Source: Ustilaginoidea virens
Lineage: Eukaryota; Ascomycota; Sordariomycetes; Hypocreales; Clavicipitaceae
Direction: 5' to 3'
DNA length: 64,000 nucleotides
Assembly (NCBI RefSeq): GCF_000687475.1
Contig: NC_057317.1
Coordinates: 1,240,001 to 1,304,000 of the forward strand
A program made the translations under genes and the position numbers. The notes under the pieces were generated by a model. The model ran no database searches. It was not told the origin of the DNA and worked only from the letters and a program-made list of their open reading frames with translations. Position 1 is the stretch's first letter. Each line of letters starts with the position of its first letter. This document shows, piece after piece, positions 34,701-45,647 of this stretch.

Positions 34701-35320
34701 ATCAGTGAGGTTGATGAATTTGGGGAGGACCTCGCCATCTTCGCCAGCAGCGTCCAGCTCTGCGGCATCCCACAGAGACAAGACCGTGCCGACAAGCTGA
34801 GCGAAGCACTCGGTCCATGTTCTGTCCGGGTTGGGTTTGCCCTCTGCGACACAGTTGGTCAGTAACAGGTTCTGAGGCTCAGCACGCGTCATGGGCGCAC
34901 AGAGTCAAGGTTTTGCGTTTGCGGCATACGGGTATTTTGGTCGTCCAGCTTAAGAAAGTAACCCTCCTGATATAACTTGTTGGAGTGGCTATTGAGCAAA
35001 GTGAAGATGGGCTGAAGTTCGGGGATCGTGTCTTCGTTGATATCCATGACTGGCGGTTGATATGTCTGCACCATAGACAATGGTCGCGATGAGCTGCGTA
35101 GTCGCTGCTGGGAAGGACTGTTATGTGGGGATCCGTTCAGTGGACTTCCATAGTCCGGCCGCGAGGGAGGGGTGGCGGGACGGCGAACGGCGTCGACGTC
35201 GTGATTGGGGAACGGATCTAAAGGCAATTGCTGCTTCGTCTTGAGATTCACGCCTGGAAGGTCGTTCGGCGGCGACGCGGGTGGAGATGGTGTCTTTATG
35301 CCACCAGAAAATTGGGACAT
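31797..35320 (-). CDS. PH-domain protein of the Caf120/Skg3 family
   Basis: There are four exons on the minus strand: 35320-34930, 34843-34686, 34572-33568 and 33485 (or 33479)-31797. Introns are 86, 113 and 82 (or 88) bp. The product has about 1080 residues. After a Pro/Ser-rich N-terminus comes the conserved part: IPELQPIFTLLNSHSNKLYQEGYFLKLDDQNT, GKPNPDRTWTECFAQLVGTVLSLWD, then a pleckstrin-homology domain and a second globular region (YSAYAIYPQAKSLVDASTLLKIEG, FEMLLRFLFPTWDAYALYGRPGRL, MFAMPKHKKYGYLETLDV). The C-terminal half is Pro/Gly/Gln-rich and disordered. In yeast Caf120 is a CCR4-NOT-associated factor and its paralogue Skg3 is linked to cell-wall integrity and polarity, so a cortical or mRNA-decay role is inferred. 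The last acceptor is ambiguous: TAG followed six bases later by CAG, both in frame. Confidence 0.85.
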
Positions 35321-36341
35321 AAACGAGAGAACTAAATGATGCAGAGTCGGGGTGTCGATGCGGTCAGCGCACAGGCACAAGATTTAGTTTATTTATTTTT
35401 TATCGACGCCAGATAATTGAGTTGGCGCCAGACGGGGAGCGGGACAGAATAACAAGGAGTGCGGCCGAATTAAGTATACACATAAGTCGGGAAGGGCAGT
35501 GGTGCAGGGGTAGGTGCAGGAAGGGGAGAGCATGACAGCATAATCACGGGCAGGGCATTGGCAGATCATCAGCACAAACCTGGGCCAAGCCTGACCAAGC
35601 CTGGCTCGATCGAATGAGGTGTCTGGTCTGGGTGTCTTATGCTGCGGGCACTGGGCACCCTAGCGCTACCGTACGTAGCCCGACGCTTGGAGCCACTTGG
35701 CTGATACGGAGTGCTAGCATGCCAAAGGACCTGGTTGGTACGGAATGACACTGGGAAGTGTCATCTGGTCGCTTCAACATTGACGTGTCAACCCTATGAG
35801 TACGGAGTATGTACTGTCAAGCGGATAGGCCGGCGATGTGACGGGGGACAGATGTTTGCGCTTTGATGCCATGGCAGTACGGAGGACTCCGTACATGGCG
35901 ACTGACGGGGAAGAAAAGAGACGGGACACCAGATCACTCCATGTACGAGCCATGAGGGTGCGGGCCCAGTGCAGCCAGCAGGATCAAAGGAATGGGCTTG
36001 GTGAAGTGAACGTGGTAGGTTTGCAGCGGGTGGGGGGGGGTAAGGGGCTGGGGAGAGGAGAGAATGTGGGCTCGCGAAATTGCATACTGGGGCGGGAACT
36101 GGGGCGGGAAACTTGATTGATTGGAATGGAGAACCTGTCTGTATCCAGCTCGCCAGCAGACCAGATAAAACCAACCTCGATTGCGACCCATTTTCCAGGA
36201 TGAGGGCGCCACAACCAGGAAGCTCGGAATCGTAGGGCAAGGTACTGTAATAATGGGCGAGAAGGTATGACGAGGACAGCAACAACAACAACAACAACGA
36301 CGAAGTCTTGCCGAGCTGCTGGGCCAAGGGAATTTGAAGAA

Positions 36342-36368
36342 TGCCGCCGCCGCCGCCGCCGCCGCCGC
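36342..36368. repeat. (GCC)n trinucleotide microsatellite
   Basis: About nine uninterrupted GCC triplets ending in GCT, in intergenic DNA. Confidence 0.85.
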
Positions 36369-37435
36369 TAAGAAGGACGAGTTGAAGAATGAGTCTGGTG
36401 TTTGTTTTTATTGAAGTCGAAGCAAGACGGTCCGGTCCGCAGTAATTTTCCAACTGAAACCTGCCGGCAGGGACCTTGGCACCATCGGTGGCGGCCTTGG
36501 GAGTAATTCAGCTGTCAGCCAGGGAGGCGTTGACGAGGAGGAAGACGAACAAGTCCAAGACAAAAACCAAGAAGAAGATAATAGTAGGTCTAGACGACTG
36601 GGAAGCTGAGCAGCTGATATGAGAATCGGCGTCAAAAAGGCTCGTCCTGGTTTACAGCCGGATGGGACGGGCGGTAAAGTCCAACGCGTTGTGCTGGACA
36701 GGGTACAGAGCCCATACGAAGGCGAGAAGAAACTAGAAAAAAAAACCAAAAAACTGAACTGAACTGCAAATCAAATGAGCCCAGCAAGCCCAGAGAATCG
36801 TTAGCTTCTTGTAGTAGTCGGATGCTAGTTGTGGATACTGAACGATCACGGCGAGAGGAAGGCAAAGGGTCGGAAATCAAGGCTTTGTACGGAGACGGAG
36901 CAAGAAAGAGTACGAGTACGCAAAGGCTGGGTTCAATCAAATGTTTCTAAGCGTCATCCAAGCCAAGCCAAGAGGCGTGTTGCGTGCGGAAAAGGTGGTG
37001 TACGGATCTATCGGACACCAACGAGACTGGAGCCTGGAGCCAAACAAGTCTGGGCAACTTTTGAACGCAACAACCTTTTGCTCTTTTGCTTCCCGACGAC
37101 ACCAATAGGAAGGTGATGGATTGGCGCCGAACCTGCTCCGGGGAGGTAGGATCGGTTACAGAGAGGAAATATGATAGGATGGAAGTAAGCGCACAAGGTT
37201 CCAAGGAGCAGTCTGTGGAATTGCTTGGCAAGTACGGAGTACGGGGTACCTAATGTGAGACTGTTTTGGGCGCGGCAGCTCTCTCAGGAGGCAGGTACGT
37301 GGGCCCAGGTATCTCTCAACGACTTCCTTTCAAGGTTGTTCTTGCCTAGTTTCGCCTCTATACCTTTTCACCTTGATCGGTGACGGGGAAAACCAGGGCG
37401 TCTCGTATTGCAAGTACCGTGTTTTGCGGAGTGAC

Positions 37436-37633
37436 AGGTACCTACCTACCTTAGGTACCTTACCTACCTCCTTAGGTAGGTAGGTACCTGATTTGTACCC
37501 AAGTGCGTAGGCACTCGAGCCCAGATTCCTCTTTGTACGGACAGGCGAGACACCTGCCTAAGGTAGGTACCTGTAGGTACCGGTAAGGTACCTTAGGTAC
37601 CTAAGGTAGGTACCTAAGCACATTAGGTACATG
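37436..37633. repeat. Array of overlapping GGTACCTA/TAGGTACC words
   Basis: About 200 bp contain more than fifteen copies of GGTACC, CCTACC or GGTAGG, in both orientations, split by a short unique segment (about 37490-37555). Because the words are partly palindromic, the DNA can fold into many alternative hairpins. Smaller clusters of the same words occur at 1884-1970, 17487-17520 and 19241-19263. Confidence 0.75.
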
Positions 37634-38097
37634 TAGGCACCTGGATAAAGCCACGATTGGTGGTGAGCTGCAGTATGAAGCACCGTCTGGTGCAATGGAC
37701 GGACCTCTGGAGGTGCAATCTGTGCGCTTGCAGTTCTATGATGCCCAAACAGCCAACGACGTAAGAGGGTCCCCCCCTTCCCCCCTCCTCTGGATGCACG
37801 ATTGGTTCATTCCTTTGTCTACCGGATTTCGATCTGACATTCGGACAAGTTGACCCACTGTTGGAGCAGAAAAGGCGACCCAGGCTTCTGGGCAGGCTGC
37901 TGCTTTGAGCCCAAGGTGCATACATGTGTTTATTAGTAAACTCTTTCTCCCCGAGCCTAGTGAGCGAACAAAGGGCGGGATCACCCTCGGGTGGCTGGCT
38001 GAGTGTACAATGAAAGTCGCCCGAAAACACCGCGGAGGGCTCGGCGGGCGAAACTTAAAAGCTCGGTGGCTCTCCAACTAATAAGAATCGGCTCGGC

Positions 38098-38113
38098 TAC
38101 TCCGTACGGAGTA
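38098..38113. repeat. Perfect 16-bp palindrome of the GTACGGAGTAC family
   Basis: TACTCCGTACGGAGTA is its own reverse complement. It joins two half-sites of the motif that recurs in spacers throughout the gene-bearing half of the window. Confidence 0.85.
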
Positions 38114-38796
38114 CTCTGTAGGTAATCTGTACTTTAGAGTCCAGAGCCCATGCTGTACGGAGAACGTACTGAAGAGTGCGTGCTACGATTCTCCGTTGGT
38201 TGTCATGAAAGGCCTGCATCGTCCTACATACCAAAAGCCGCCAGGCAGATGTGCCCGGGTAGGGGCGCGATAGAAAAAGGCCAGTCGACCGCAGTAAAAG
38301 GGAGGGTCGGTACTTCGTAGTCCGTCAAGAGGCGGCTAAAGTTCCTGTCCCCGACATCAGCTGAAACTCCTCCTGTCTCCTTGGCACGAACAGGCCAGGC
38401 GCTTCTGATAGAACAACGCCCAGGCCCCATTGGCTGTCTGTCTCTCGCACCCCCGGTGCATCATGACTCCTTGGGGCAAGGTAGGATAGGGTGTACTCCG
38501 TAGGTAGGCACATGCACTCATCCCTTGTCGCTGGAGTGCGCTGACGTCTGCGCTTTGCCCTCTGGCTTTGGCATGACATGATGCTAGTTATTGCTGTGAA
38601 GTTGTGAACCGCTCCACATGTGTGCATGGTCGACGTCAATGAACCAAGTGATTGGGGGCTAAAAATGCCCGGTGCTTTTCGCTGCTTCCATCTCAGCTTG
38701 CTGACCTGACCATTGAGCATCCAAGGATGGCGGGACATCCTTTGCTTGAAACCTAGTAGGTAGGTGTCGGCGGGGATACCGGTGGATCATTACATA

Positions 38797-39060
38797 TGTC
38801 GGGAATGTCCGGATACGAATGTGGCATATGTAACCGAGGGAACAGTAGTCCCTTAGGGTTACCCCCGTGCCCACTATAAATAGCTGGTAACCTAAATATT
38901 ATTGAGCCAAGTCAGGTCAACCCTTTACAATATACCGCTTTCTCTCCCTGCTTCCTAATATAGTAGCAATTATAAAAATAATATAATAACCTTATTCTCA
39001 TCCTTTTGTTAGGTGCCATAGCACTATATCGTTCGATATCTAAGATTATGCTATAATTAC
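38797..39060 (+). mobile_element. Left end of decayed copia element D (LTR/leader portion)
   Basis: Base composition shifts to AT-rich here. The segment begins TGTCGGGAATGTCC, a plausible LTR start (TG), and contains a TATA box (ACTATAAATAGC near 38872). It ends at ATTAC, which is repeated directly after element A, so this piece and the sequence from 46313 were once continuous. The exact LTR limits cannot be set because the matching 3' LTR lies beyond the window. Confidence 0.5.
39056..39060. repeat. Target-site duplication of element A, left copy
   Basis: ATTAC here is repeated at 46313-46317 immediately outside the other LTR. A 5-bp duplication is standard for copia integrases. Confidence 0.85.
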
Positions 39061-39823
39061 TATTGCAATTCTCAAGGTCACTATAAAAGCAGAGCCTTAC
39101 TAGCTAGCTAGATGGCACAAGACTGTCTGCGACCTGTGAACTAATCTTAGTATAAATACTAGATTTTTCACCAAGTCCTAAGACTATACAAGTGCTATAA
39201 AGCAGGGCAAGTGTAAAGGCAAGGCAAATATAAGATAACCAGAAACGCAGGGAAGGTGGAAGTTAAGAGGCATGTAGTGCATTAACAGACTCGATTGTGC
39301 TACCCTTCTACTATCTAGAAAGAAGGGGGAAAGCTATCCTATATATACACGAAGGAGGGGTGGGCCCAGGCATTCAGGGAAGCCAGTAAGAGGGCTCCCC
39401 GTAATGCTCGCTATGATACGTCAGCAACCCCGCTATATCCGACCTTTCCAACCACCCTAACCACCGCACTAGTAATTAGTCACCGCACTAGTAACTAGCC
39501 ACCACGCTAGTGACTAACCACCACACTAGTGGACTAGCCACCACGCTAGTAGGCCACCACGCTAATTTAGCAATGCCACACCACGCTAGTAGGCCGCCAC
39601 CACGCTAGTAGGCAACCACGCTAATTTAGCAATGCCACACCTTTTCAATAAGGCCTACCTTACTTGATATACAGTAAATAATCTACTGAAAATCCTTAAG
39701 GTAAAAGGCAAAGGCCTAAGGTAATACTACCATAAGTCCAAGAGGCGGTATAAGGGCCAGAAGGTTAGTAGGCCAGTAGGGCATAAGGCCAGCAGCCTAG
39801 TAGGCTACTATAGGATTTTAACA
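39061..39823 (-). repeat. Element A 3' LTR (763 bp)
   Basis: In element orientation it begins TGTTAAAATCC and ends TTGCAATA. It contains a minisatellite of CCACCACGCTAGTAGG-like units (about 39465-39635 on this strand). It is the same length as both LTRs of element C. Confidence 0.93.
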
Positions 39824-39831
39824 CCCCCTCT
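39824..39831 (-). other. Element A polypurine tract
   Basis: On the minus strand AGAGGGGG directly precedes the LTR start TGTTAAAATCC. It is identical at 62382-62389 and 63244-63251, so it is the plus-strand DNA primer of the family. Confidence 0.85.
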
Positions 39832-39944
39832 AATTAGCTACTATAGTAGCAAGCTAATCGTGTAAAGGATAGGGAAAGAAAATACAGTAAAAAGTGCTAA
39901 GGAAAAACATAGGAAAAACCTTAGTAAAAATATGTTAGTATAAG

Positions 39945-42900
39945 TTAGCAGGCCCTAAGACCTAGTAACTCGCGGAACCTAGTAAATTTAGGGCCCGGCA
40001 GTGGCTTCGTAAGACCGTTAGCAGGCATACTATTAGTAGGTAAGTAGGTAATTTTAACCAAGCCTAGCTGGGCTTGCTCCCTAATATACCGGAATTTTAA
40101 TAGCGTATGCTTAGTGCGAGTATGCTGATTAGGGTCGTTAGAATTCGAAATAGAGCCCTGGTTATCGCAGTATAGCGGTATAGGGCGTACAATATCAATT
40201 TCTAGCTCCTTATAAAGGTTAGAAAGCTACTATACTTTACGGATAGTCTCAAGTAATGCATCAGATTTAGCTTCTAAAGTAGATAGCACTACTAAAGAGG
40301 CTCGCTTAGAACGCCAGCTAATAGGACCACTATTAATAGTAGTAAGAAAGCCTCTAGTTGATTTAGAAGTTTCTTTATAGCTAGCAAAATCGCTATCAGA
40401 ATAAGCGGTTATAATAGGCTGTTAGTTGCTTTTAGTAAAGCAAATAGCTTGGTTCTTAGTGCCTTTAAGGTAGCTAAAGCTGCCTTTTGCAGCATTTAGA
40501 TGCATATTAGTTGCCTTGGATATAAACCGAGAGAGGTATTGAGTAGGAAATACTAGGTCGGGTCTAGTTATCATTATAAGCCACATTATAGTGCCAGTAA
40601 GGCTCTAATAAAGGCTTTAATCAGTAGGGCTAAGGTCTTTTCCACTGGATTCATTAAGAATTCCTGGTTGAAGTGGAATAAGCTGAGGTTTAGTATCCTA
40701 TAAGCCGAATTTAGCTAGAACCTCTGCTATAAATTGGGCTTGGTGTAGCTATAATAGACCTTCCTTCCTATTTCGTATGATTTATACGCCTAGGAAGAAG
40801 GAAGCCGGACCGCGGTCTTCTATAGCATAGACCTTATGAAATTTCCTTTTTAGCTGGTTAATATAAGTTATATTTGGACCAACTAATAGGCAATCGTCAA
40901 TATAGGTAATAATAAAGGTGCTGGTTTGCTTATTATAAAAGACGGCAGCATTAGAAGCTAAAGGTAAAAAACCTTTACTAGAAATTAGGTCTTTAAGCCG
41001 GTATTGCCATTCGCGGGGTGCTTATTTTAGCCTATATAGGGCCTTCTTTAGTAAGATAGCTTGCTTAATAGAAGGGTTAAATCCAGCTTCTTTAAGCAAA
41101 GTTAGTAGCCGTTATCGCTAAATATCAGACCAAAGCTTGCTATCGCTATTAGTTAGTAGGCTTTCTGTAAATTTAAGAAATCCGTTAGGGATATCTATAT
41201 AAATAGTCTTAGAAAGCTCGCTATTCAGAAAGGCACCTATAAAGTCAATTTGCTCTATTTCCCAGTTATTACTAGCAGCCACAGCTAGTATAACCCTCCA
41301 GGTAGGTGGAATAGAGGTAGAAGCATAAGTATACTAAAAATCCTTTCCTTCGACTTGCATAAAGCCCTTAACAACTAATCTAGCCTTATATTTTATAGGC
41401 TGATTATTAGCATCCTTTTTAACCCGAAAAATAGGCCTATTGCGTATAATTTTCCTATCAATAGGAACGCTAGACTTAGGAATAAATTGGAAGACTTTAG
41501 TATCCAATAGCTGCTCAAATTCCTTAAATAATGCCTTTATCCAAAGGTCTTTTTTAGGGCTTCGTAGCACATCCTTCCAGCTATTAGGCGTACCATCGGG
41601 GGCCTTTTTAGCTAGTTTACGCTTAGCTGCATAGCAGGAATCCCATATCAGGTGGCATAAATCCTGATTAGGGAATAAGTCAGTAAGGCCAGTAGGGTCG
41701 GTAGGGCCCGTAGGATTAGTCGGGCCAGTAGGGCCAGTAGGGCCAGCAGGGCTATTAATGTCGGTAGGATTAAGGCTAGTAAGGATATCTATAAGGTCAT
41801 CCTTTGCAGTAGCCGGGGATTGTATTATAGGACGATTATCCAAGGTAGCATTAGTAACGCTAATAAAATTAGTAGGGTCCGGTATGCTTTCTAGGTCATC
41901 CGGTATAATATTAGTATTAGTAATGTTAGTAAGGTTAGTAGGGTCCGAGATGCTTTCAAGGTCATCCAGTAAAATAGCAGGTTCTCTGCTAGATACCCCC
42001 TCTAAACCTGTATTTTGCCCTCTGTGAAAGTCTCCTTCTAGGCCATTAGAAATAGGGCCTATACCTTCATTTTGATGAATAAAGGTAATAAAAGTTGTTT
42101 TAGTAACAACCTTCTTCTTTAGAAGGTAGACCAGGTAAGTATTATTACCTAGAGTGGCAAGGAGCCTACCAGGCTCGGTATGGGGCGCTAATTTGCGGCT
42201 TTTTACACGCTTTTCGTGTGGTATAAGCACTTCAATAGCTGCTCCAATAGCCCTAAGGTTAATAAGATCAGGGTAGTGCTCCGGCGTAATATGGTCATAA
42301 TCCTTTAGTAGCTCCTGATAGGGGCTAGAAGGTCTGTTAGTAACAGCTGTTATATTTACTAGCATAATAACGCCAGTAATTACAGCAGACCAGAGGTTAG
42401 ATGGTAGCCTTGACCAGGCCATAGTAGCATGTAGCCTATTAGCTATAACCCTAATAGAGCGCTCAGCTAGGCCGTTTTGTTCGTGAATATAGGGGCAAGA
42501 TATGTTAAAAGTTATACCCTGTTCGACAAGCTAATCACTAAGCATTTTGTTGATTTTATTTCCACTATCATAGTGGAATTCAACAGGCGTTTTACTATAT
42601 CTGACCTATAGGCTCTGTATAAAGCTCTATAATACTTTAAATACAATAGTGCCTTCCCTATTAGGCAGTAAGTAAAGCCAACAGAATCGGGATTTTCTAT
42701 CCACTAATATAAGGGCAACAGGTCGTTTATTGTATGGTGTGGGTGATATAGCAAAAGTATCACCTTCTATAATATCCAGGCATTTAGCTGGATTAGGTAT
42801 CGCATCTTTAGAAGGTCTTCTAACCTTTTTAGCCTGTATATAGGCTAGACAGCGAAAATCAGTATCTTTAACCTTATTAAGGTTAGGTAGACCAGGGGTA

Positions 42901-44885
42901 TTAGCACAGGTCTTTTTAAGCAGCTGAATACCTATATGCCCTAGCCGTATATGCTAAATGCCGGCTAATTGTAATAGCTTCTGATATTCTGTATTAGCAG
43001 CTATAGGGGCAGGAGTAGGGTTAGTAACCTCTATAGGGTCTTCGCTAGTCGTAATAGCGGAAGGTTGGGTAGTAGGGCTAGTAGCCTCTACAGGTTCCTT
43101 ACTAGTCGCAGTAGTAGGAATAGGGGTAATAGTGGTTTCCTCAGGATCACTATAATCAGCAGGGTTAGTAGGGCTGGGGACCTCTACTACTATACTATTA
43201 GTATAGTGGCTGTAAGGTTGATGCAGTAGTGGTGTGTCTATTCCTTTCTGTAGAAGGAAAAAGCCGTATTTTTCGAAGTTAAAAATGCCGATGCATTTAC
43301 GGCTTGCTAACCAAAGCTGATTTTTAATTAGTACCCCTTTAGCGGCATAGTGCTTTACACCGCTAATGATGTTAATATCCAAGGCAGGAATATATAGTGC
43401 ATTCTTGAGCTCTATAATACCCCATTTGGTAGGATTAACGCCCTGTAGCATAGTAAATCGTGCTGTGCCCCAACCAGTAGGGGAAATAGGGCCACTACTA
43501 GTAGTAATTACCGGCTTATCATCCTTCTTAAAATGGTGAAAAGTGGTGAAATGCTTCTTATCATTAATAATATGATAAGTGGAGCCTGTATTATAAAGGA
43601 GGGCATCCTTCGGAGTCCTACCACCTGATTTAGCACTATAGCTTATAGCTAAGGGCTGGTTATTAGTGGGTATAGTGGTAGAAGAAGAGGAATAGGATAT
43701 ATTAGTATCCTGGGTATTATAGTTGCCTATAATAAAGGCCTCAATATCTTGCTGATTGCTGCTAGAGTCCTGTTTCTTCTTCTGTTGCTGCTTCTTTTTC
43801 CTATTATTAGTAGAATTATTCTTGCTATTATTAGTAGAAGCGGCATTAGTAGACCTTTTATTCTTAGAGTCCTTAGAAGCCTTAAGCTGCTTAGGGTTAT
43901 TATTAGCAGCCACCTTATTAGACCCTTTAGAACGCTGTTCTTCTAGTAGGTCAACCATAAAATACTGGAGGTTAAATTTGCTGCTATTAATAACACCCTG
44001 GGCGCTATAAGCCCTAATCATAGAGCGTTGACGTTCCATCTAGCGGGTAAATACCCCCTCTACAGCCTATAGATACTGGTTAACTTGGTCGAAAGAGTCG
44101 ATCTTAGAACCTAAGATTCTGAGGCGAGAAATATAGCTGTTAAATTCGCTGTTAAAAGCCTCTAAAGTGCCTTTATAACCGGTAAAGGTAAGGGTGTGAA
44201 AGGTAGGGTATAAGTGTGCCTGCTGTACTTTTGGTGAGTGGTAGTACTGGGCCACTAGCAGAAGGTAGGCTTCCTCTGGGTCATTATACTAGTCTATAGC
44301 CTCTGCAGCTTCTTCACCACAGCTATTCTTTAGCATTAGTAGTAGAAGTGCCTGCTCAGACTCATCAAAGTGCCTTGCTATAGAGGGGTCGTTAATAAAG
44401 TTAGCTATTTTAAAGGCCCTAAGTTGTATAGTAAGGGCCTGCTTCCACTGGTCGAAATTATAGGGGCTTTTTAGCTTTTGGGATTCCTTAAAGCGGTTAG
44501 CAGTCTTCGCTAATTCTTTAATAGCCCTATCACTAATTTGGTTGGTAATAGTTGTTGTTGGTGGCGTTATATAAATAGGCTCTTTACCCTTATATTTTAT
44601 AGGGGTAGAAGGTTGGTCGATTTCTATAACGTCACCTTCACTATCATCATTATCTTTAGTAGTAGTCGTCCTAATGGAAGGTCTAGCTTCAGTGACTTTA
44701 GTAGGCTTCTTATTAGTAGCCTGGGTAGCCTGGGTATCGTTATTTTGCCTACTAATTAGGCCCTGTATAAGGTCAGTTAGTATATTCATCTGGGATTTTA
44801 TATCGTCCATATCTAGCTGTAGCTGTGCATTAGTATTAACTTTAGTATCGGATTCAGGGACCTTATAGGATCCTGACTCTGCTAT
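39945..44885 (-). pseudogene. Element A gag-pol, disrupted
   Basis: On the minus strand the reading runs from about 44885 to the stop at 39945. The expected ATG (present in B and C) is ATA at 44883-44885. The gag core is intact in outline (44885-43990: SPYNFDQWKQALTIQLRAFK, LTFTGYKGTLEAFNSE), as in copia UBN2-type gag. It is interrupted by TAG at 44289-44291, where CAG is expected. The protease active site reads YNTGST, with Asp changed to Asn at 43590-43592. The integrase zinc and core regions cover about 42960-42420 and keep the final Glu (AERS). Reverse transcriptase follows, with YIDD at 40893-40904, then RNase H, ending LLGLRAC. Several more TAG/TAA codons lie in place of Gln. It is no longer able to encode a full polyprotein. 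Function before decay: particle assembly, reverse transcription and integration. Confidence 0.9.
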
Positions 44886-45099
44886 AGTGGGCAAAAAGGG
44901 TTTAAAAATCCGTTGAAAAATGGTGCCGATAGTTGTAAAATAGAGGAATAACTAGCTGAATAGCTAGCAAAATAGTCGAGTAATAAGCTGGAAAGTCAGT
45001 AAATATAGTGGCTAGTAGCCTACTATAAAAGGTAACCGCAGAATATAGCGGTAGGTCTCAGTATAAAAGCACAGATGCCGTAGGCGTTGTGCAAGTCCG

Positions 45100-45500
45100 T
45101 ATTATAGCGTTGGTGTTTAAGGTGCTTATTTAGTGCCGTAATATAAAGGTGCCGTAAGTGCTGTAGGTGCCGTAGGTGCCGTAGGTGCCGTAGGTGCCGT
45201 GGGTGCTATAGGTGCCGTAATATAAGAGGTGCCATAAATGCCGTACCAAAAGTGCTATAAGTGGAAGAGTATAACAGGTGCCGTATAGTGTAGTGGGTGT
45301 CGTGCACTAGGTGTAAAAGTGTTATACAGTGGTATAATGTGGTAGATATCACACTATAAAATCCGTAGGTGCCGTAGGTTACGCCGAAAAATAACGTAAG
45401 GTTACGCTAAAAGTGCCGTGAGGTTACGCCGTAAATTGCCGTTAGGTATGCCGTTGATTGCCGCAGGGTAATGCCGTAGGTAATAGAGGGTAAGCCAAAG
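45100..45500 (-). repeat. Tandem repeats in element A leader
   Basis: About ten-base units related to GTGCCGTAGG are repeated many times between the 5' LTR and gag, perfect around 45160-45200 and increasingly degenerate towards 45480. Equivalent repeats lie in the leaders of B (about 51690-52080) and C (about 57410-57850). Confidence 0.75.
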
Positions 45501-45635
45501 GTGATAATAGGTAAGCGAAGTTAATAAGGGTAAGCCGAAGATACTAAAAGATAGCTATATTAGTAGTACTAATAAGCAAAAGAGACCAAGGGGTGAACAC
45601 AAAAAGGTAGGGTAAAAACAAAGAAGTAAAAACCC

Positions 45636-45647
45636 GGGCTCATAACC
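45636..45647 (-). other. Element A primer binding site, half-tRNA iMet type
   Basis: Directly inside the 5' LTR the element strand reads GGTTATGAGCCC. Its complement GGGCTCATAACC is the anticodon stem-loop of eukaryotic initiator tRNA-Met, with the CAT anticodon in the middle. This is the priming arrangement of Drosophila copia, which uses the 5' half of a cleaved tRNA. Confidence 0.8.

Larger units (their letters stand above)
35321..38796. other. Long intergenic region upstream of the Caf120-like gene
   Basis: About 3.5 kb with no frame I can support as a gene. The open frames on the minus strand near 35794-36940 are low-complexity and have no recognisable protein sequence. Part may be a long 5' leader or promoter. 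Repeats include (AAC)n at about 36281-36298, a CCG run at 36342-36368, a GGTACCTA array at about 37436-37633, and several GTACGGAGTAC-type palindromes. The right end abuts the retrotransposon block. Confidence 0.5.

Noticed and set aside
35794..36940. Minus-strand frames upstream of the Caf120-like gene as possible secreted or membrane proteins
   Set aside because: The Leu/Ser-rich runs come from repeats (GCC and AAC arrays) and the frames have no conserved motif.
39465..39640. CRISPR-like repeat array
   Set aside because: Units of the CCACCACGCTAGT type are variable, have no regular spacers, and lie inside retrotransposon LTRs of a eukaryote. They are a minisatellite.
45100..45500. Telomere-like or centromere satellite repeat
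   Set aside because: The ten-base GTGCCGTAGG-type repeat lies between the LTR and gag and is present in all three elements of the family, so it belongs to the retroelement.
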